Source: DATAXP01 sp036272935 (GTDB taxonomy: Bacteria; Planctomycetota; Planctomycetia; Pirellulales; PNKZ01). From it: a stretch of DNA of 64,000 nucleotides. Below, one piece after another: positions 17,192 through 26,332 of this stretch. Within the stretch, counting starts at the first letter, position 1, and the number at the start of each line of letters is the position of its first letter. The position numbers were made by a program, and so were the translations under genes. The stretch lies in assembly GCA_036272935.1 (NCBI GenBank), contig DATAXP010000124.1:41665-105664 (forward strand), in the 5' to 3' direction. The notes under the pieces were generated by a model. The model ran no database searches, had not been told where the DNA came from, and saw nothing but the letters and a program-made list of their open reading frames with translations.

Positions 17192-18712
17192 ATGTCGGTT
17201 GCCGATTCGGTTTCCACTGCGGCTCAAGTTCCCATCCTCATTGGCGGGCGCTGGGAGAGGCTCGAAACCGGGCGCAACGGCGACGTGTTCAACCCCTCGA
17301 CCGGCAAGGTGATCGCCCGGGTGCCGATGTGTTCGGCAGACGAAGTGAACCGCGCGGTGCAGGCGGCGGCTCTGGCGCTGCCCGCCTGGGCCGACACGCC
17401 ACCGGTCGATCGTGCCCGGGTGATGTTCCACTTCCGCGAGCTGATGCACGCCCACTTCGACGACCTGGCGACGCTGGTCACCCGTGAGCACGGCAAGACA
17501 CGCCCCGAGGCGCGGGCCAGCATCCAGCGCGGCATCGAGATGGTCGAGTACGCTTGCGGCATCCCCAGCCTGCTGATGGGGCAATCGCTCGAGAACATCG
17601 CCACGAACGTCGATTGCGAAACGAGCCGCCATCCGGTTGGCGTCTGCGTCGGCATCACGCCGTTCAACTTTCCCGCGATGGTGCCGCTGTGGATGTTCCC
17701 GGTGGCGCTGGTGTGCGGCAACACGTTCATCCTGAAGCCTTCGGAAAAAGTGCCGCTGTCGGCAGTGCGGCTGGGCGAGTTGCTCGTCGAGGCGGGTTGC
17801 CCGGCCGGCGTGTTCAACATCGTCCACGGTGACCGCGAGTGCGTCGATGCGCTGCTCACGCACCCCGAGGTCCGCGCGGTGTCGTTCGTCGGCTCGACGC
17901 GCGTCGCTCGGCATGTGTACGAAACCGGCACACAGCACGATAAGCGGGTGCAGGCGGCCGGCGGTGCTAAGAACCATCTTATCATCATGCCCGATGCCGA
18001 TCTCGATCAGGCCGTGGCGGCGCTGGCCGCGTCGGCTTTTGGTTGCGCCGGCGAGCGCTGCATGGCCGGCAGCCTGGCCTTGCCGATCGGCTCGATCGGC
18101 GACGCAATTGTGGAACGGTTGTGTGCGACGGGATCGAAGATGAAAGTCGGCCCGACCGATGCCGGAGCCGACGTCGACATGGGACCGGTCATCTCGCGCG
18201 ACCACCTGGAGCGCGTGACCGGTTACCTCGATATTGCCGCCGCCGAGGGCGCCGAAGTGGCGCTCGATGGCCGGCGGCGCGAGCTCGATCGCCACGCGTT
18301 CCTCGTCGGTCCCAGCGTGATCGATCGCGTCGCGCCGGGAATGCGCGTGGCCCGCGAGGAGATTTTCGGCCCCGTGCTTTCGGTGGTGCGCGTCGATGAC
18401 TTGGAGCAAGCGATCGACGTCGGCAAAAACTGCGAGTACGGCAACGGCGCCTCGATCTTCACGCGCAGTGGGTACGCCGCGCGGCAATTCAAGCGCCGGT
18501 TCAACGCGGGCATGATCGGCATCAACGTCGGCGTTCCGGCGCCGATGGCCTGGTTCCCGTTCACCGGCTGGAACCGTTCGTTCTTCGGCGACCTGCATAT
18601 CCAAGGCACCGAAAGCATCCAGTTCTATACGCAGCAGAAAGTCGTCAGCACCCGCTGGTTCGCCGGCTCCGCCGACTCCCACGCCGATCCCATTTGGAAG
18701 ACCAAGCGCTGA
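17192..18712 (+). CDS. mmsA: CoA-acylating methylmalonate-semialdehyde dehydrogenase
   Basis: The start at 17192 has GGAG about 9 nt upstream and gives 506 residues, the usual MMSDH size. Family marks are GVCVGITPFNFPAMVPLWMF, ILKPSEKVPLSAVRLGEL, SFVGSTRVARHVYETG, and the catalytic Cys in FGCAGERCMAGSLALPIG. The nucleotide-binding and C-terminal PMAWFPFTGWNRSFFGDLH segments are specific to MMSDH rather than general aldehyde dehydrogenases. It converts (methyl)malonate semialdehyde plus CoA and NAD+ to propionyl- or acetyl-CoA in valine, inositol or beta-alanine catabolism. It is divergent from the amidohydrolase gene across 124 bp. Confidence 0.92.
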   Translation: MSVADSVSTAAQVPILIGGRWERLETGRNGDVFNPSTGKVIARVPMCSADEVNRAVQAAALALPAWADTPPVDRARVMFHFRELMHAHFDDLATLVTREHGKTRPEARASIQRGIEMVEYACGIPSLLMGQSLENIATNVDCETSRHPVGVCVGITPFNFPAMVPLWMFPVALVCGNTFILKPSEKVPLSAVRLGELLVEAGCPAGVFNIVHGDRECVDALLTHPEVRAVSFVGSTRVARHVYETGTQHDKRVQAAGGAKNHLIIMPDADLDQAVAALAASAFGCAGERCMAGSLALPIGSIGDAIVERLCATGSKMKVGPTDAGADVDMGPVISRDHLERVTGYLDIAAAEGAEVALDGRRRELDRHAFLVGPSVIDRVAPGMRVAREEIFGPVLSVVRVDDLEQAIDVGKNCEYGNGASIFTRSGYAARQFKRRFNAGMIGINVGVPAPMAWFPFTGWNRSFFGDLHIQGTESIQFYTQQKVVSTRWFAGSADSHADPIWKTKR

Positions 18713-18717
18713 AGGCG

Positions 18718-18758
18718 GAGGATCACGAAAACACGAAAGGAAGAAAGACGAAACGGAA
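18718..18758. repeat. Left inverted-repeat arm flanking the GxxExxY gene
   Basis: The 41-bp arm begins GAGGATCACGAAAACACGAA and ends ACGAAACGGAA. It is the inverse of 19171-19211 with 37 of 41 positions matching. It begins 5 bp after the upstream stop codon. Confidence 0.85.
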
Positions 18759-18780
18759 GGGAGAAAGGCATAGGTGAACA

Positions 18781-19149
18781 ATGGGACACGACTTCGAACA
18801 GATCTCAGGGCGTGTGATTGAAGCGGGGATTGAAGTGCACAAGGCTCTGGGACCCGGATTTCTCGAGGCAATTTACGAGAGCGCGATGAAGGTCGCGCTG
18901 CGACATCGCGGCATCGCATTCGAAAGCCAATGTTCGATCGACATCGTTTTTGAAGGCGAGCCGGTTGGCACTCATCGGCTCGATTTGATTGTTGAACAGC
19001 AACTCATCGTCGAACTGAAAGCCATTAGGGATCTTGACGACATCCATTACGCCCAGGTCCGTTCGTATCTCAAGGCCACGAAGCTTTCGGTCGGCCTGCT
19101 TCTCAACTTCAACGGCCCGACACTCGTCATCAAGCGAGTCGTCCTCTGA
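18781..19149 (+). CDS. GxxExxY family protein (PDDEXK-like)
   Basis: 122 residues with the defining LGPGFLEAIYESAM (GxxExxY) motif at about residues 24-37. The PD-(D/E)xK-type core follows: HRLDLIVEQQLIVELKAI with conserved Asp, Glu and Lys near residues 66-82, then QVRSYLKATKLSVGLLLNF. The family is predicted to have a nuclease-like fold; its cellular role is not established. The gene is enclosed by 41-bp inverted repeats (18718-18758 and 19171-19211) that start within 25 bp of its ends, so the whole 494-bp block looks like one mobile or duplicated unit inserted between mmsA and an SDR gene. Confidence 0.9.
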   Translation: MGHDFEQISGRVIEAGIEVHKALGPGFLEAIYESAMKVALRHRGIAFESQCSIDIVFEGEPVGTHRLDLIVEQQLIVELKAIRDLDDIHYAQVRSYLKATKLSVGLLLNFNGPTLVIKRVVL

Positions 19150-19170
19150 CGATCACTTTTCTTCTTTGCT

Positions 19171-19211
19171 TTCCGTTTCGTCTTTGCCGCTTTCGTGTTT
19201 TCGTGATCCTC
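19171..19211. repeat. Right inverted-repeat arm flanking the GxxExxY gene
   Basis: Reverse complement of 18718-18758 at 37 of 41 positions. A short direct duplication TTCGTGATCCTCTGTTC follows at its outer edge (about 19200-19230). Confidence 0.85.
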
Positions 19212-19235
19212 TGTTCGTGATCCTCTGTTCCTCCA

Positions 19236-19982
19236 ATGCGCGTAGCTCTCGTCACCGGTAGCGGTCGTGAGCGGATTGGTTGGCATGTGGCCGATGCACT
19301 GGCCGAGCGCGGCTGGGGCATCGCGGTGCATTACCACACCAGTGGCGACGACGCGCGCGGCACGGTCGAGTCGCTGGCCGCCCGTGGCGTGCAGGCTCGC
19401 GCGTTCCAGGCCGACCTCAGCGACCAAGCTGCCGTCGATCGCATGCTCGCGCAAGTGCTTGAACGCTTCGGCCACGTCGATGCCCTGGTGAACTGCGCCG
19501 CGATCTGGAAACGTAAGCGGCTCGAGGATGTGACCGCGGCCGACGTGCGCGAGCATTTCGAGATCAACACTCTCGGCACGTTCCTGTGCTGCCAGAAGAT
19601 TGGCCTCACGATGGCCAAACAGCCCGCAGGGGGAGTGATCGTCAACCTGGGCGACTGGGCCGAGCGCCGCCCGTATCTCGATTACGCGGCCTACTTCCCG
19701 TCGAAGGGGGCCATCATTGCCTTGACTCGCAGCATGGCCGTCGAACTGGCCAGCCGTAATCCGCGCGTCCGCGTGAACTGCGTGCTCCCCGGTCCGGTGA
19801 TGTTGCCGCACGATCTGCCCGAAGCCGAGCGGTCGCGTGCCATCGAAGCCACTCTGGTTCGGCACGAAGGAAGTCCGAAAAATGTCGTGCAGGCGGTGCT
19901 GTATCTGATCGACAACGACTTCGTGACCGGCGACTGCATTGCCGTCGACGGCGGCCGCTCGATCTGGGCCGGCGGATCGTGA
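19236..19982 (+). CDS. SDR oxidoreductase, pteridine-reductase (FolM/PTR1)-like
   Basis: This 248-residue Rossmann SDR has ALVTGSGRERIGWHVADAL at the N-terminus, with Arg residues in the glycine loop, a NADPH-type feature. VNCAAIWKRK replaces the usual NNAG. The catalytic Tyr/Lys are in AAYFPSKGA near residue 150. The classical catalytic Ser is replaced by an Asp in VNLGDWAER, 13 residues before the Tyr, which is the spacing known for PTR1 Asp181/Tyr194. That favours reduction of dihydropterin/dihydrofolate over FabG activity, and is inference. The C-terminal VTGDCIAVDGGRSIW is standard SDR. No folate genes are adjacent. Confidence 0.75.
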   Translation: MRVALVTGSGRERIGWHVADALAERGWGIAVHYHTSGDDARGTVESLAARGVQARAFQADLSDQAAVDRMLAQVLERFGHVDALVNCAAIWKRKRLEDVTAADVREHFEINTLGTFLCCQKIGLTMAKQPAGGVIVNLGDWAERRPYLDYAAYFPSKGAIIALTRSMAVELASRNPRVRVNCVLPGPVMLPHDLPEAERSRAIEATLVRHEGSPKNVVQAVLYLIDNDFVTGDCIAVDGGRSIWAGGS

Positions 19983-20083
19983 ATCGCTCCGCCGCTGCTT
20001 CCCAGGGCACCGTGACAAATGTACACTGCTAAATACAGCAGTTGTCGCGATGTCATGTCTCTCCGATCACGGATGGTGCACCG

Positions 20084-22885
20084 ATGCCGCTGGAGCGTAT
20101 CTTCCTGGGCTGTGATCGTCCCTGCTTGCCGCAGGCGGCCGATTGGCTCATTGCGCGATCACCGGCCGGCGGAGCCATTGATCTGGCCGATCACTTGGTC
20201 GTGCTTCCCGGTGCCCAGGCCGGCCGACGGTTGGAAGAAATTCTTGTCGACCGCGCCGCCGAGCATCGTCGGGCGTTGGCGCCGCCTGAGATCGTCACCG
20301 TCGGCCACCTGGCCGAGTGCCTTTACCGCCGACAGCTTCCGCTGGCCGACGAGGCGACGCAGGAGCTGGCGTGGATCGAGGCGGTACGGCAGACGCCGCG
20401 CGATCGGCTGTCGCAGTTTTTCCCGGTGTTGCCCGACGACGGCGACCTGGTGGCGTGGCTGGCCGTGGCCGAACTGTTCATGCGGCTGCACGACGAGCTG
20501 GCCGCCCAGTTGCTCGACTTCGCCGACGTGGCCGAGCGTGGCCGACGGCTCATCGCGTTCAACGAGGCGCCACGCTGGCAACTGCTGACCGAGGTGCAGC
20601 GGCGCTATCTCGACGTGCTGAAGAAGCTGTGCCTCTGCGACAAACAAACAGCGCGTCGTCAGGCAATCGCCGCTAGCGCATGCCGGACCGACAAGCACAT
20701 TGTTCTGCTGGCGTGCGTCGATCTGAATCGCGCCCAGCGGGCGATCGTCGCTCAGGTGGCGAAGCGTGTGACGACCCTGGTGTTCGCCCCGCGGACATGG
20801 TCCGCGCGGTTCGACACACACGGCTGCGTGGTTCCCAGCGCTTGGTGCGACGTGACGGTCGACATCAAGACCGAGCAGATCGAATTGGCCGATCGTCCGG
20901 CGCACCAGGCCGATGCTGTGGTCCGGGCGCTCGCGTCGTTCGACGGCCGCTGGGCCAGCGACGAGATCACCGTCGGCGTGGTCGACGAGAGCTTGGCGAC
21001 GACCGTCGAAGAGCGGCTAGCCCAAGGTGGCGTGCCGGCGCGCTTCGGCGCGGGAATGCCACTGGCGCGCAGCGGGCCGTATCGCTTGCTCGAGGCGGCG
21101 GCCGACTATGTGTCGTCGCGGCGATTCGACACGTTGGCCGCGCTAGTAAGGCATCCAGCCATCATGCGCTGGCTCGAGCGACAACAAGTCCGCGGCGATT
21201 GGCTCACGCTGCTCGACAAATACTACGCCGAGCACTTGCCGCTGGAGCTTTCGACGGGCTGGCTCGCCGACGAACGTTACGCCCCGTTGCGAACCGTGCG
21301 AGATCGTGTGACCCGGCTGCTGACGGTGCTATGCGACGGCGACAAGCCATGGAGCGATTGGAGCGAGCCGATCGCTGAGTTGCTGATCGAGGTGTTCGGC
21401 AGCTCGCCACTCGATCCGGCACGCGAGGACCACCGAGTACTGGTGGCGGCGTGCGACGCGATCGCCAAGGCGCTGCGGCAACACCAGCAGGTGTGTGCCG
21501 AGCTCGCGCCGCGCGTGTCGGGAAGTGAGGCACTGCGGCTGGTACTGCGCGGCCTGCGCGACGAACGGATTCCGCCACGCGCCGATCCACGTGCCATCGA
21601 GCTACTCGGCTGGCTGGAACTGGCGCTCGATGACGCGCCGGCGCTGGTGATGGTGGGATTCAACGAGGAAGTGGTGCCACGCGGCCGCACCGGCGACTTG
21701 TTCCTTCCCAACGCGCTGCGGTGCGAGCTGGGCGTGGAAGACAACGACCAATGCTTCGCGCGCGACGGCTATGCGCTGTCGGTCATTGCCGCCTCGCGCC
21801 AGGCCCTGCGCATTATTGCCGGTCGGCGCAGCGCGGCGGGCGACCCGCTCATGCCGAGCCGGCTGCTGTTCACGGCCGACGAAGAAACGATCGCCCGGCG
21901 AGCGCAGCGCTGGTTCGACGCGCATGCCGCGTCGACGCGCGTCGTGCTGGCCGGCGATCTGCGTCCGGGGCGCGATCGAGCGGCATTTGCGGTTCCGCTC
22001 CCGCAACCGCTCGACAAACCGGTAGAGACGATGCGCGTCACCGAGTTCCGCGACTACCTGGCCTGCCCGTACCGTTACTATCTGCGACATCGGCTCGACC
22101 TGAAGCAGGTCGGCGATGCGATCGAGGAAATGGACGACGGGCAGTTCGGCTCGATGGTCCACACGGTGCTCGAGACGTTCGCCGCCAGCGAAGTGTCAGG
22201 CTCGGGCAATGACGACGTGATCCGTGCGCTGCTCGAGGATTCACTCGAGCGCGTAGCCGCGGCGCGATTCGGCAAAGATCCGCTGCCGGCTGTGCTGGTG
22301 CAGATCGAGCAGATGCGGCTACGGCTTCGAGCGTTTGCCAAGTGGCAGGCGGAGTGGTCGCGCAGCGGCTATCGCATTCGATATAGCGAAGCGAAGCTGC
22401 GCTCGTTGGCCGAAAGTGGCTCACTGTCGGTCGACGGTCGGACGATGAACCTCGTCGGACGGATCGACCGCATCGACTTCAACGAGCAGACGGGCGAATG
22501 GGCCGTGCTCGACTACAAGACTGGCGACGCGGGACGCGATCCCAAGGACACGCATCGCAAGAAAGACGGCACCTGGATCGACTTGCAACTGCCGTTGTAC
22601 CGGCATTTGCTTCAGCGGCTCGATCTTACTGGCCCCTTGAAGCTCGGCTACATCATCCTGCCGAAGGCGCTTGATGGCGTCAAAGCGGCGTTCGCCACCT
22701 GGACGGAGGCCGACCTAACCAGCGCCGATGAACAAGCACGCGAGGTGGTGCGCGGCGTGTGGGCCGAGCGCTTCTGGCCGCCGGCCACGTTGCCCCCCGC
22801 ATTCTCGGAAGAGTTCGCGGCGATTTGTCAGGATCATGGCTTCGGGGCGTTGGTGGCGGCCGAGGAAAGCGAGGCGTTGGCATGA
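20084..22885 (+). CDS. AddB-like PD-(D/E)XK nuclease / inactive helicase subunit
   Basis: This 933-residue protein starts at ATG 20084 (MPLERIFLGCDRPCLPQAA). The middle has UvrD-like relics (VGFNEEVVPRGRTGDLFLPN and RQALRIIAGRRSAAGDPLMPSRLL) as in AddB/RecC-type subunits. From about residue 645 the nuclease domain begins: MRVTEFRDYLACPYRYYLRH, then the metal-binding DYKTGDAGRDPKD near residue 810 and LQLPLYRHLL. AddB normally carries a 4Fe-4S cysteine set; here I see the ACPY Cys but not the C-terminal Cys triplet. With the downstream helicase it should process double-strand breaks for recombination. The stop overlaps the helicase start by 4 bp (ATGA). Confidence 0.82.
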   Translation: MPLERIFLGCDRPCLPQAADWLIARSPAGGAIDLADHLVVLPGAQAGRRLEEILVDRAAEHRRALAPPEIVTVGHLAECLYRRQLPLADEATQELAWIEAVRQTPRDRLSQFFPVLPDDGDLVAWLAVAELFMRLHDELAAQLLDFADVAERGRRLIAFNEAPRWQLLTEVQRRYLDVLKKLCLCDKQTARRQAIAASACRTDKHIVLLACVDLNRAQRAIVAQVAKRVTTLVFAPRTWSARFDTHGCVVPSAWCDVTVDIKTEQIELADRPAHQADAVVRALASFDGRWASDEITVGVVDESLATTVEERLAQGGVPARFGAGMPLARSGPYRLLEAAADYVSSRRFDTLAALVRHPAIMRWLERQQVRGDWLTLLDKYYAEHLPLELSTGWLADERYAPLRTVRDRVTRLLTVLCDGDKPWSDWSEPIAELLIEVFGSSPLDPAREDHRVLVAACDAIAKALRQHQQVCAELAPRVSGSEALRLVLRGLRDERIPPRADPRAIELLGWLELALDDAPALVMVGFNEEVVPRGRTGDLFLPNALRCELGVEDNDQCFARDGYALSVIAASRQALRIIAGRRSAAGDPLMPSRLLFTADEETIARRAQRWFDAHAASTRVVLAGDLRPGRDRAAFAVPLPQPLDKPVETMRVTEFRDYLACPYRYYLRHRLDLKQVGDAIEEMDDGQFGSMVHTVLETFAASEVSGSGNDDVIRALLEDSLERVAAARFGKDPLPAVLVQIEQMRLRLRAFAKWQAEWSRSGYRIRYSEAKLRSLAESGSLSVDGRTMNLVGRIDRIDFNEQTGEWAVLDYKTGDAGRDPKDTHRKKDGTWIDLQLPLYRHLLQRLDLTGPLKLGYIILPKALDGVKAAFATWTEADLTSADEQAREVVRGVWAERFWPPATLPPAFSEEFAAICQDHGFGALVAAEESEALA

Positions 22886-25800
22886 AGCGCGCCGCGACGA
22901 ATGCCGCCGGCACCGTGATTCGCGCCTCGGCCGGGACCGGCAAGACGTTCCAACTTTCGAACTGGTACATCGCGCTGGTCTGCGCCGAGGTGCTGCCCGA
23001 GCGCATCCTGGCGGTAACGTTCGCGCGCAAGGCAGCCGGCGAGATTGTCGAGCGCGTGCTGTGGCGGTTGGCCGAAGCGGCACTCGACGCGCGCAAGGCG
23101 CAGGAGCTGGCGGCCAATGTCGGCGCGCCGCGAAACGATCAGGCCGCGTGGCGCGCGCATCTGAAACGGCTGATCCAACGGCTGCACCGGCTGCGGATCG
23201 GCACGCTCGACAGTTTCTTCGTGCAGTTGGCCGGTCATTTCAGCCTGGAGCTGGGGCTGGCCCCGGGATGGCGGATCGTCGACGAGTTGGCCGAGTCGCG
23301 GCTGCGCAGCGAGGCGGTCCGCGTTGTGCTCGATCGCCAAAAGTCAACCGAGATTGCCGCTCTGCTGCAATTGCTGAGCAAAGGCGAGATCAAGCGCAGC
23401 GTGACACAGCAGATTGCCGACGTCGTGTCGCAGATGTACGCGCTGTACGCCGAGACGACGCGCGAGGCGTGGCACGCGCTGCCGCGGCCGAAGCGCGTGC
23501 GGCCTGAGGAGATTGACGCGGCGATCCTGGCCGTCGAGCAGGCGCCGTTGCCTGCGGATAAGCGTTGGGCGACAGCTCGCAATCGCGACGTGCAGCGCGC
23601 TCGCGCCGGTGACTGGCGAGATTTCATTTGCGGCGGGATCGCGGGCAAGATCGTCGCCGGTGAAACCACGTATTACGGTAAGCCGATCGAGCCGCACCTG
23701 GTCGCCGCTTACCGGCCGTTGATCGATCAGGCCGAGTCGGTACTCGTCGGCCAATTGGCCGATCAGACCGAGGCCACCTGGAAACTGCTCGACGACTACA
23801 ACGCCGAGTACGAACGGCTGAAGCGGCAGCAAGGCGGCTGGCGCTTCGACGACGTGAATCGCAAGCTGGCCGAAGCGTTCCGCAGCGACGGACGATTGGC
23901 CGAGGCGCTGGGCGACGTCGGCTACCGGCTCGACGCGAAGCTCGATCATCTGCTGCTTGATGAGTTCCAGGACACCAGCCGTGCGCAGTGGGACGTGGTG
24001 CGACCGCTCGCCACGGAGGTGACCGGCCGGGGCGATGGGTCGTTCTTCTGCGTCGGCGACGGCAAGCAGGCAATCTACGGCTGGCGCGGCGGCGTGTCCG
24101 AGATTTTCGACACGGTATGCGACCAGTTGCCGGGACTCGAACAGCGCTCGCTGAAGGAGAGCTTTCGTTCGAGCCAGGCGGTGATCGATACGGTGAACCA
24201 CGTGTTTACTCGGATTGCCGGCAACCAGGCTTTGGAAGATTTTGCCGCCACCGTCTGCGCGAGCTGGAGAGGGGCGTATGAATCGCACACCACCGCGCGG
24301 CGAGAACTCGCCGGCCATTGCCGACTCGTCGCGGCGCCGCGCAGCGACGATCAGCGGGTGGCCACGTTGAAGTTTGCGGCCGATGAAGTGCGGCGGCTCG
24401 CGCGGCAATATCCCCAGCAAACCATCGGCGTGCTGGTGCGGCGGAACGAGACGGTGGCCCGGATGATCTACCTGCTGCGGAACCATCCTGACGATCCGCT
24501 GGCCGCCAGTGAGGAAGGGGGCAATCCGCTGACCGATTCGGTGGCCGTGCAGTTGATTATGTCGCTGGTGAAGCTGGCCGATCATCCCGGCGATCCAGTC
24601 GCACGGTTCCACGTGGTCACGTCGCCGTTGGGGCGCGCGGTGGGGTTGAACGATTGGCGCGACGCTGCCGTAGCATGGCGCGTCGGCAGCGAAGTGCGCG
24701 AGGCGCTGGCCGATGATGGTTACGGCCGCACGGTGCAGCGCTGGGTGAGGGCGCTGGCCGAGGACTGCAACCCGCGCGAGCTGAGCCGGCTGGTGCAACT
24801 CGTCGAGCAGGCGTACGCGTACGACGCGGTGGCAACGACGCGGGCCGACGATTTTCTGACGCACATCGAAGAGACGAAGGTCGAAGACCCGACGGCGGCG
24901 CCGGTGCGCGTGATGACCGTACACCAGGCGAAGGGCTTGCAGTTCGACATCGTCGTGCTGCCGGAGCTCGACATCCAGCTCAAAGGACAAACGCCATCGG
25001 TGGTCGTCGATCGTGAAACTCCCAGTGGACCGGCGGTGCGGGTGTGCCGCTACGTCGGTGAGGACGTGCAGCACTTCCTGCCGGCGAAGTATCAGCAGAT
25101 GTTCGCGCGCTGGCCCGAGCAGGTGGTGAACGAATCGCTGTGCCTGCTTTACGTCGCCATGACGCGGGCGGTGCACGCCCTACACATGATCATCGCCCCG
25201 CCGACCGAGAACGAGCGCACGTTCCCGAAGACGTTCGCCGGCGTGCTGCGGTCCGCACTCGTCGAACCGGAAAAGCCGATCGAGCCGGGCACGGTGTTGT
25301 TCGAGCATGGCAGCGAAGATTGGAAACCACCCGAGCCGCGGAAGCATGCTGCGGCGGGTGAGCCGAAGGTCGAAGAACTGTCGGTCCGACTGGCCGAGCC
25401 GCGCAGCGGGCGGCGACGGCATCTCGATCGGCAAACGCCGAGCGGTCTGCAAGGGGGAGCGCACGTCGATCTGAGGCGGCGGCTGCGCGTGGACAACGCT
25501 GCGGCACTGTCGCGTGGTTCGTTGATCCATGCCTGCTGCGAGTGCATCGAGTGGCTCGACGATCCGCTGCCGAACGATGCCACCCTGGCAGCGGCGATCG
25601 CGCAGAAGGTTCCCGGCGCCGGCGACAGCACGGCGGAGATCGCCAGCTTCCGCAAGCTGATCGACAAGCCGGCGATTCGTGCCGCGCTGTCGCGGTCGGC
25701 ATACGACGATCTTTCGCCGTGGGGATTGGCGGCGCGCGGGCCACGGCCGACCGTCGAAGTCTTGCGCGAACGGCCGTTCGTGATTCGCGACGGCGACGTG

Positions 25801-26046
25801 CTGCTGCGCGGAGCGATCGACCGCCTGGTGCTCATCAGCCACGGCTCTCAGGTGGTCGCGGCCGAGGTGATCGACTACAAAAGCGACGCGATCACGGACC
25901 GCGCGGCGATCGACGCGGCCGTGGCCGACTACCAGCCGCAGCTCGAGGCTTATCGCCGGGCGGCGGCCCAGCTCACCGGCTTGGCCGTGGAACGGATCAC
26001 GGCGAAGCTGCTGTTCCTGGAAGCGGGCGTCGTGCGCCAGGTGTGA
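22882..26046 (+). CDS. AddA-like UvrD-family helicase-nuclease
   Basis: The start at 22882 overlaps the upstream stop (ATGA) and gives 1054 residues. Walker A is RASAGTGKTFQLS at residues ~11-23. Motif II is LLLDEFQDTSRAQWD near 355, and SFFCVGDGKQAIYGWRGG near 390 is motif III. VMTVHQAKGLQFDIVVLPEL near 677 is motif V, and LLYVAMTRAVHALHMI is motif VI. A C-terminal PD-(D/E)XK nuclease has EVIDYKSDA near 996 and YQPQLEAYRRA. This is the AddA arrangement, and with the AddB-like partner it forms a two-subunit, two-nuclease break-processing machine. Its 3' end overlaps the convergent small membrane protein gene by 50 bp. Confidence 0.9.
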   Translation: MKRAATNAAGTVIRASAGTGKTFQLSNWYIALVCAEVLPERILAVTFARKAAGEIVERVLWRLAEAALDARKAQELAANVGAPRNDQAAWRAHLKRLIQRLHRLRIGTLDSFFVQLAGHFSLELGLAPGWRIVDELAESRLRSEAVRVVLDRQKSTEIAALLQLLSKGEIKRSVTQQIADVVSQMYALYAETTREAWHALPRPKRVRPEEIDAAILAVEQAPLPADKRWATARNRDVQRARAGDWRDFICGGIAGKIVAGETTYYGKPIEPHLVAAYRPLIDQAESVLVGQLADQTEATWKLLDDYNAEYERLKRQQGGWRFDDVNRKLAEAFRSDGRLAEALGDVGYRLDAKLDHLLLDEFQDTSRAQWDVVRPLATEVTGRGDGSFFCVGDGKQAIYGWRGGVSEIFDTVCDQLPGLEQRSLKESFRSSQAVIDTVNHVFTRIAGNQALEDFAATVCASWRGAYESHTTARRELAGHCRLVAAPRSDDQRVATLKFAADEVRRLARQYPQQTIGVLVRRNETVARMIYLLRNHPDDPLAASEEGGNPLTDSVAVQLIMSLVKLADHPGDPVARFHVVTSPLGRAVGLNDWRDAAVAWRVGSEVREALADDGYGRTVQRWVRALAEDCNPRELSRLVQLVEQAYAYDAVATTRADDFLTHIEETKVEDPTAAPVRVMTVHQAKGLQFDIVVLPELDIQLKGQTPSVVVDRETPSGPAVRVCRYVGEDVQHFLPAKYQQMFARWPEQVVNESLCLLYVAMTRAVHALHMIIAPPTENERTFPKTFAGVLRSALVEPEKPIEPGTVLFEHGSEDWKPPEPRKHAAAGEPKVEELSVRLAEPRSGRRRHLDRQTPSGLQGGAHVDLRRRLRVDNAAALSRGSLIHACCECIEWLDDPLPNDATLAAAIAQKVPGAGDSTAEIASFRKLIDKPAIRAALSRSAYDDLSPWGLAARGPRPTVEVLRERPFVIRDGDVLLRGAIDRLVLISHGSQVVAAEVIDYKSDAITDRAAIDAAVADYQPQLEAYRRAAAQLTGLAVERITAKLLFLEAGVVRQV

Positions 26047-26332
26047 TGTCTGAACAGTCTCGGTGATCGTTGATCTGCCAGAATGCCGAAGCGTGCTGAC
26101 GCCGCGCGGCATCGACGCGATCGACGAGTCCGGGCATTGCCGGTAGCTCGGTGTAGAACTTCGCGCTCGGGTCGATCCCCAGCGCTTCATTGCGAAGGAT
26201 GTACGCGTTCACGCCAGGTTGCTGTGCCAGGCGCGGCAACACGATTAGCCAGGTTGCGGCCAGCGCGGCTACCGCCACGGCAAGGCGCAGTCGCCGCCGC
26301 CAACGATTATCCGCCCAGGGCGCTGGCTGCAT
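25997..26332 (-). CDS. Small membrane-anchored hypothetical protein
   Basis: 111 residues with one TM segment near residues 15-35 (LRLAVAVAALAATWLIVLPR). A soluble part follows with LGIDPSAKFYTELPAMPGLVDRV, which I recognise only as a pattern recurrent in small planctomycete proteins next to YeiH genes; this is memory, not a search. The gene begins 26 bp inside the end of the YeiH-type gene, suggesting coupling, and its last ~17 codons are antisense to the end of the AddA-like gene. The tail may therefore be poorly conserved. No function can be assigned. Confidence 0.55.
   Translation of the reverse strand: MQPAPWADNRWRRRLRLAVAVAALAATWLIVLPRLAQQPGVNAYILRNEALGIDPSAKFYTELPAMPGLVDRVDAARRQHASAFWQINDHRDCSDITPGARRPLPGTAASP

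Noticed and set aside
23344..25176. A 610-codon minus-strand frame inside the AddA-like gene
   Set aside because: Antisense shadow of a gene with all helicase motifs in the right order.
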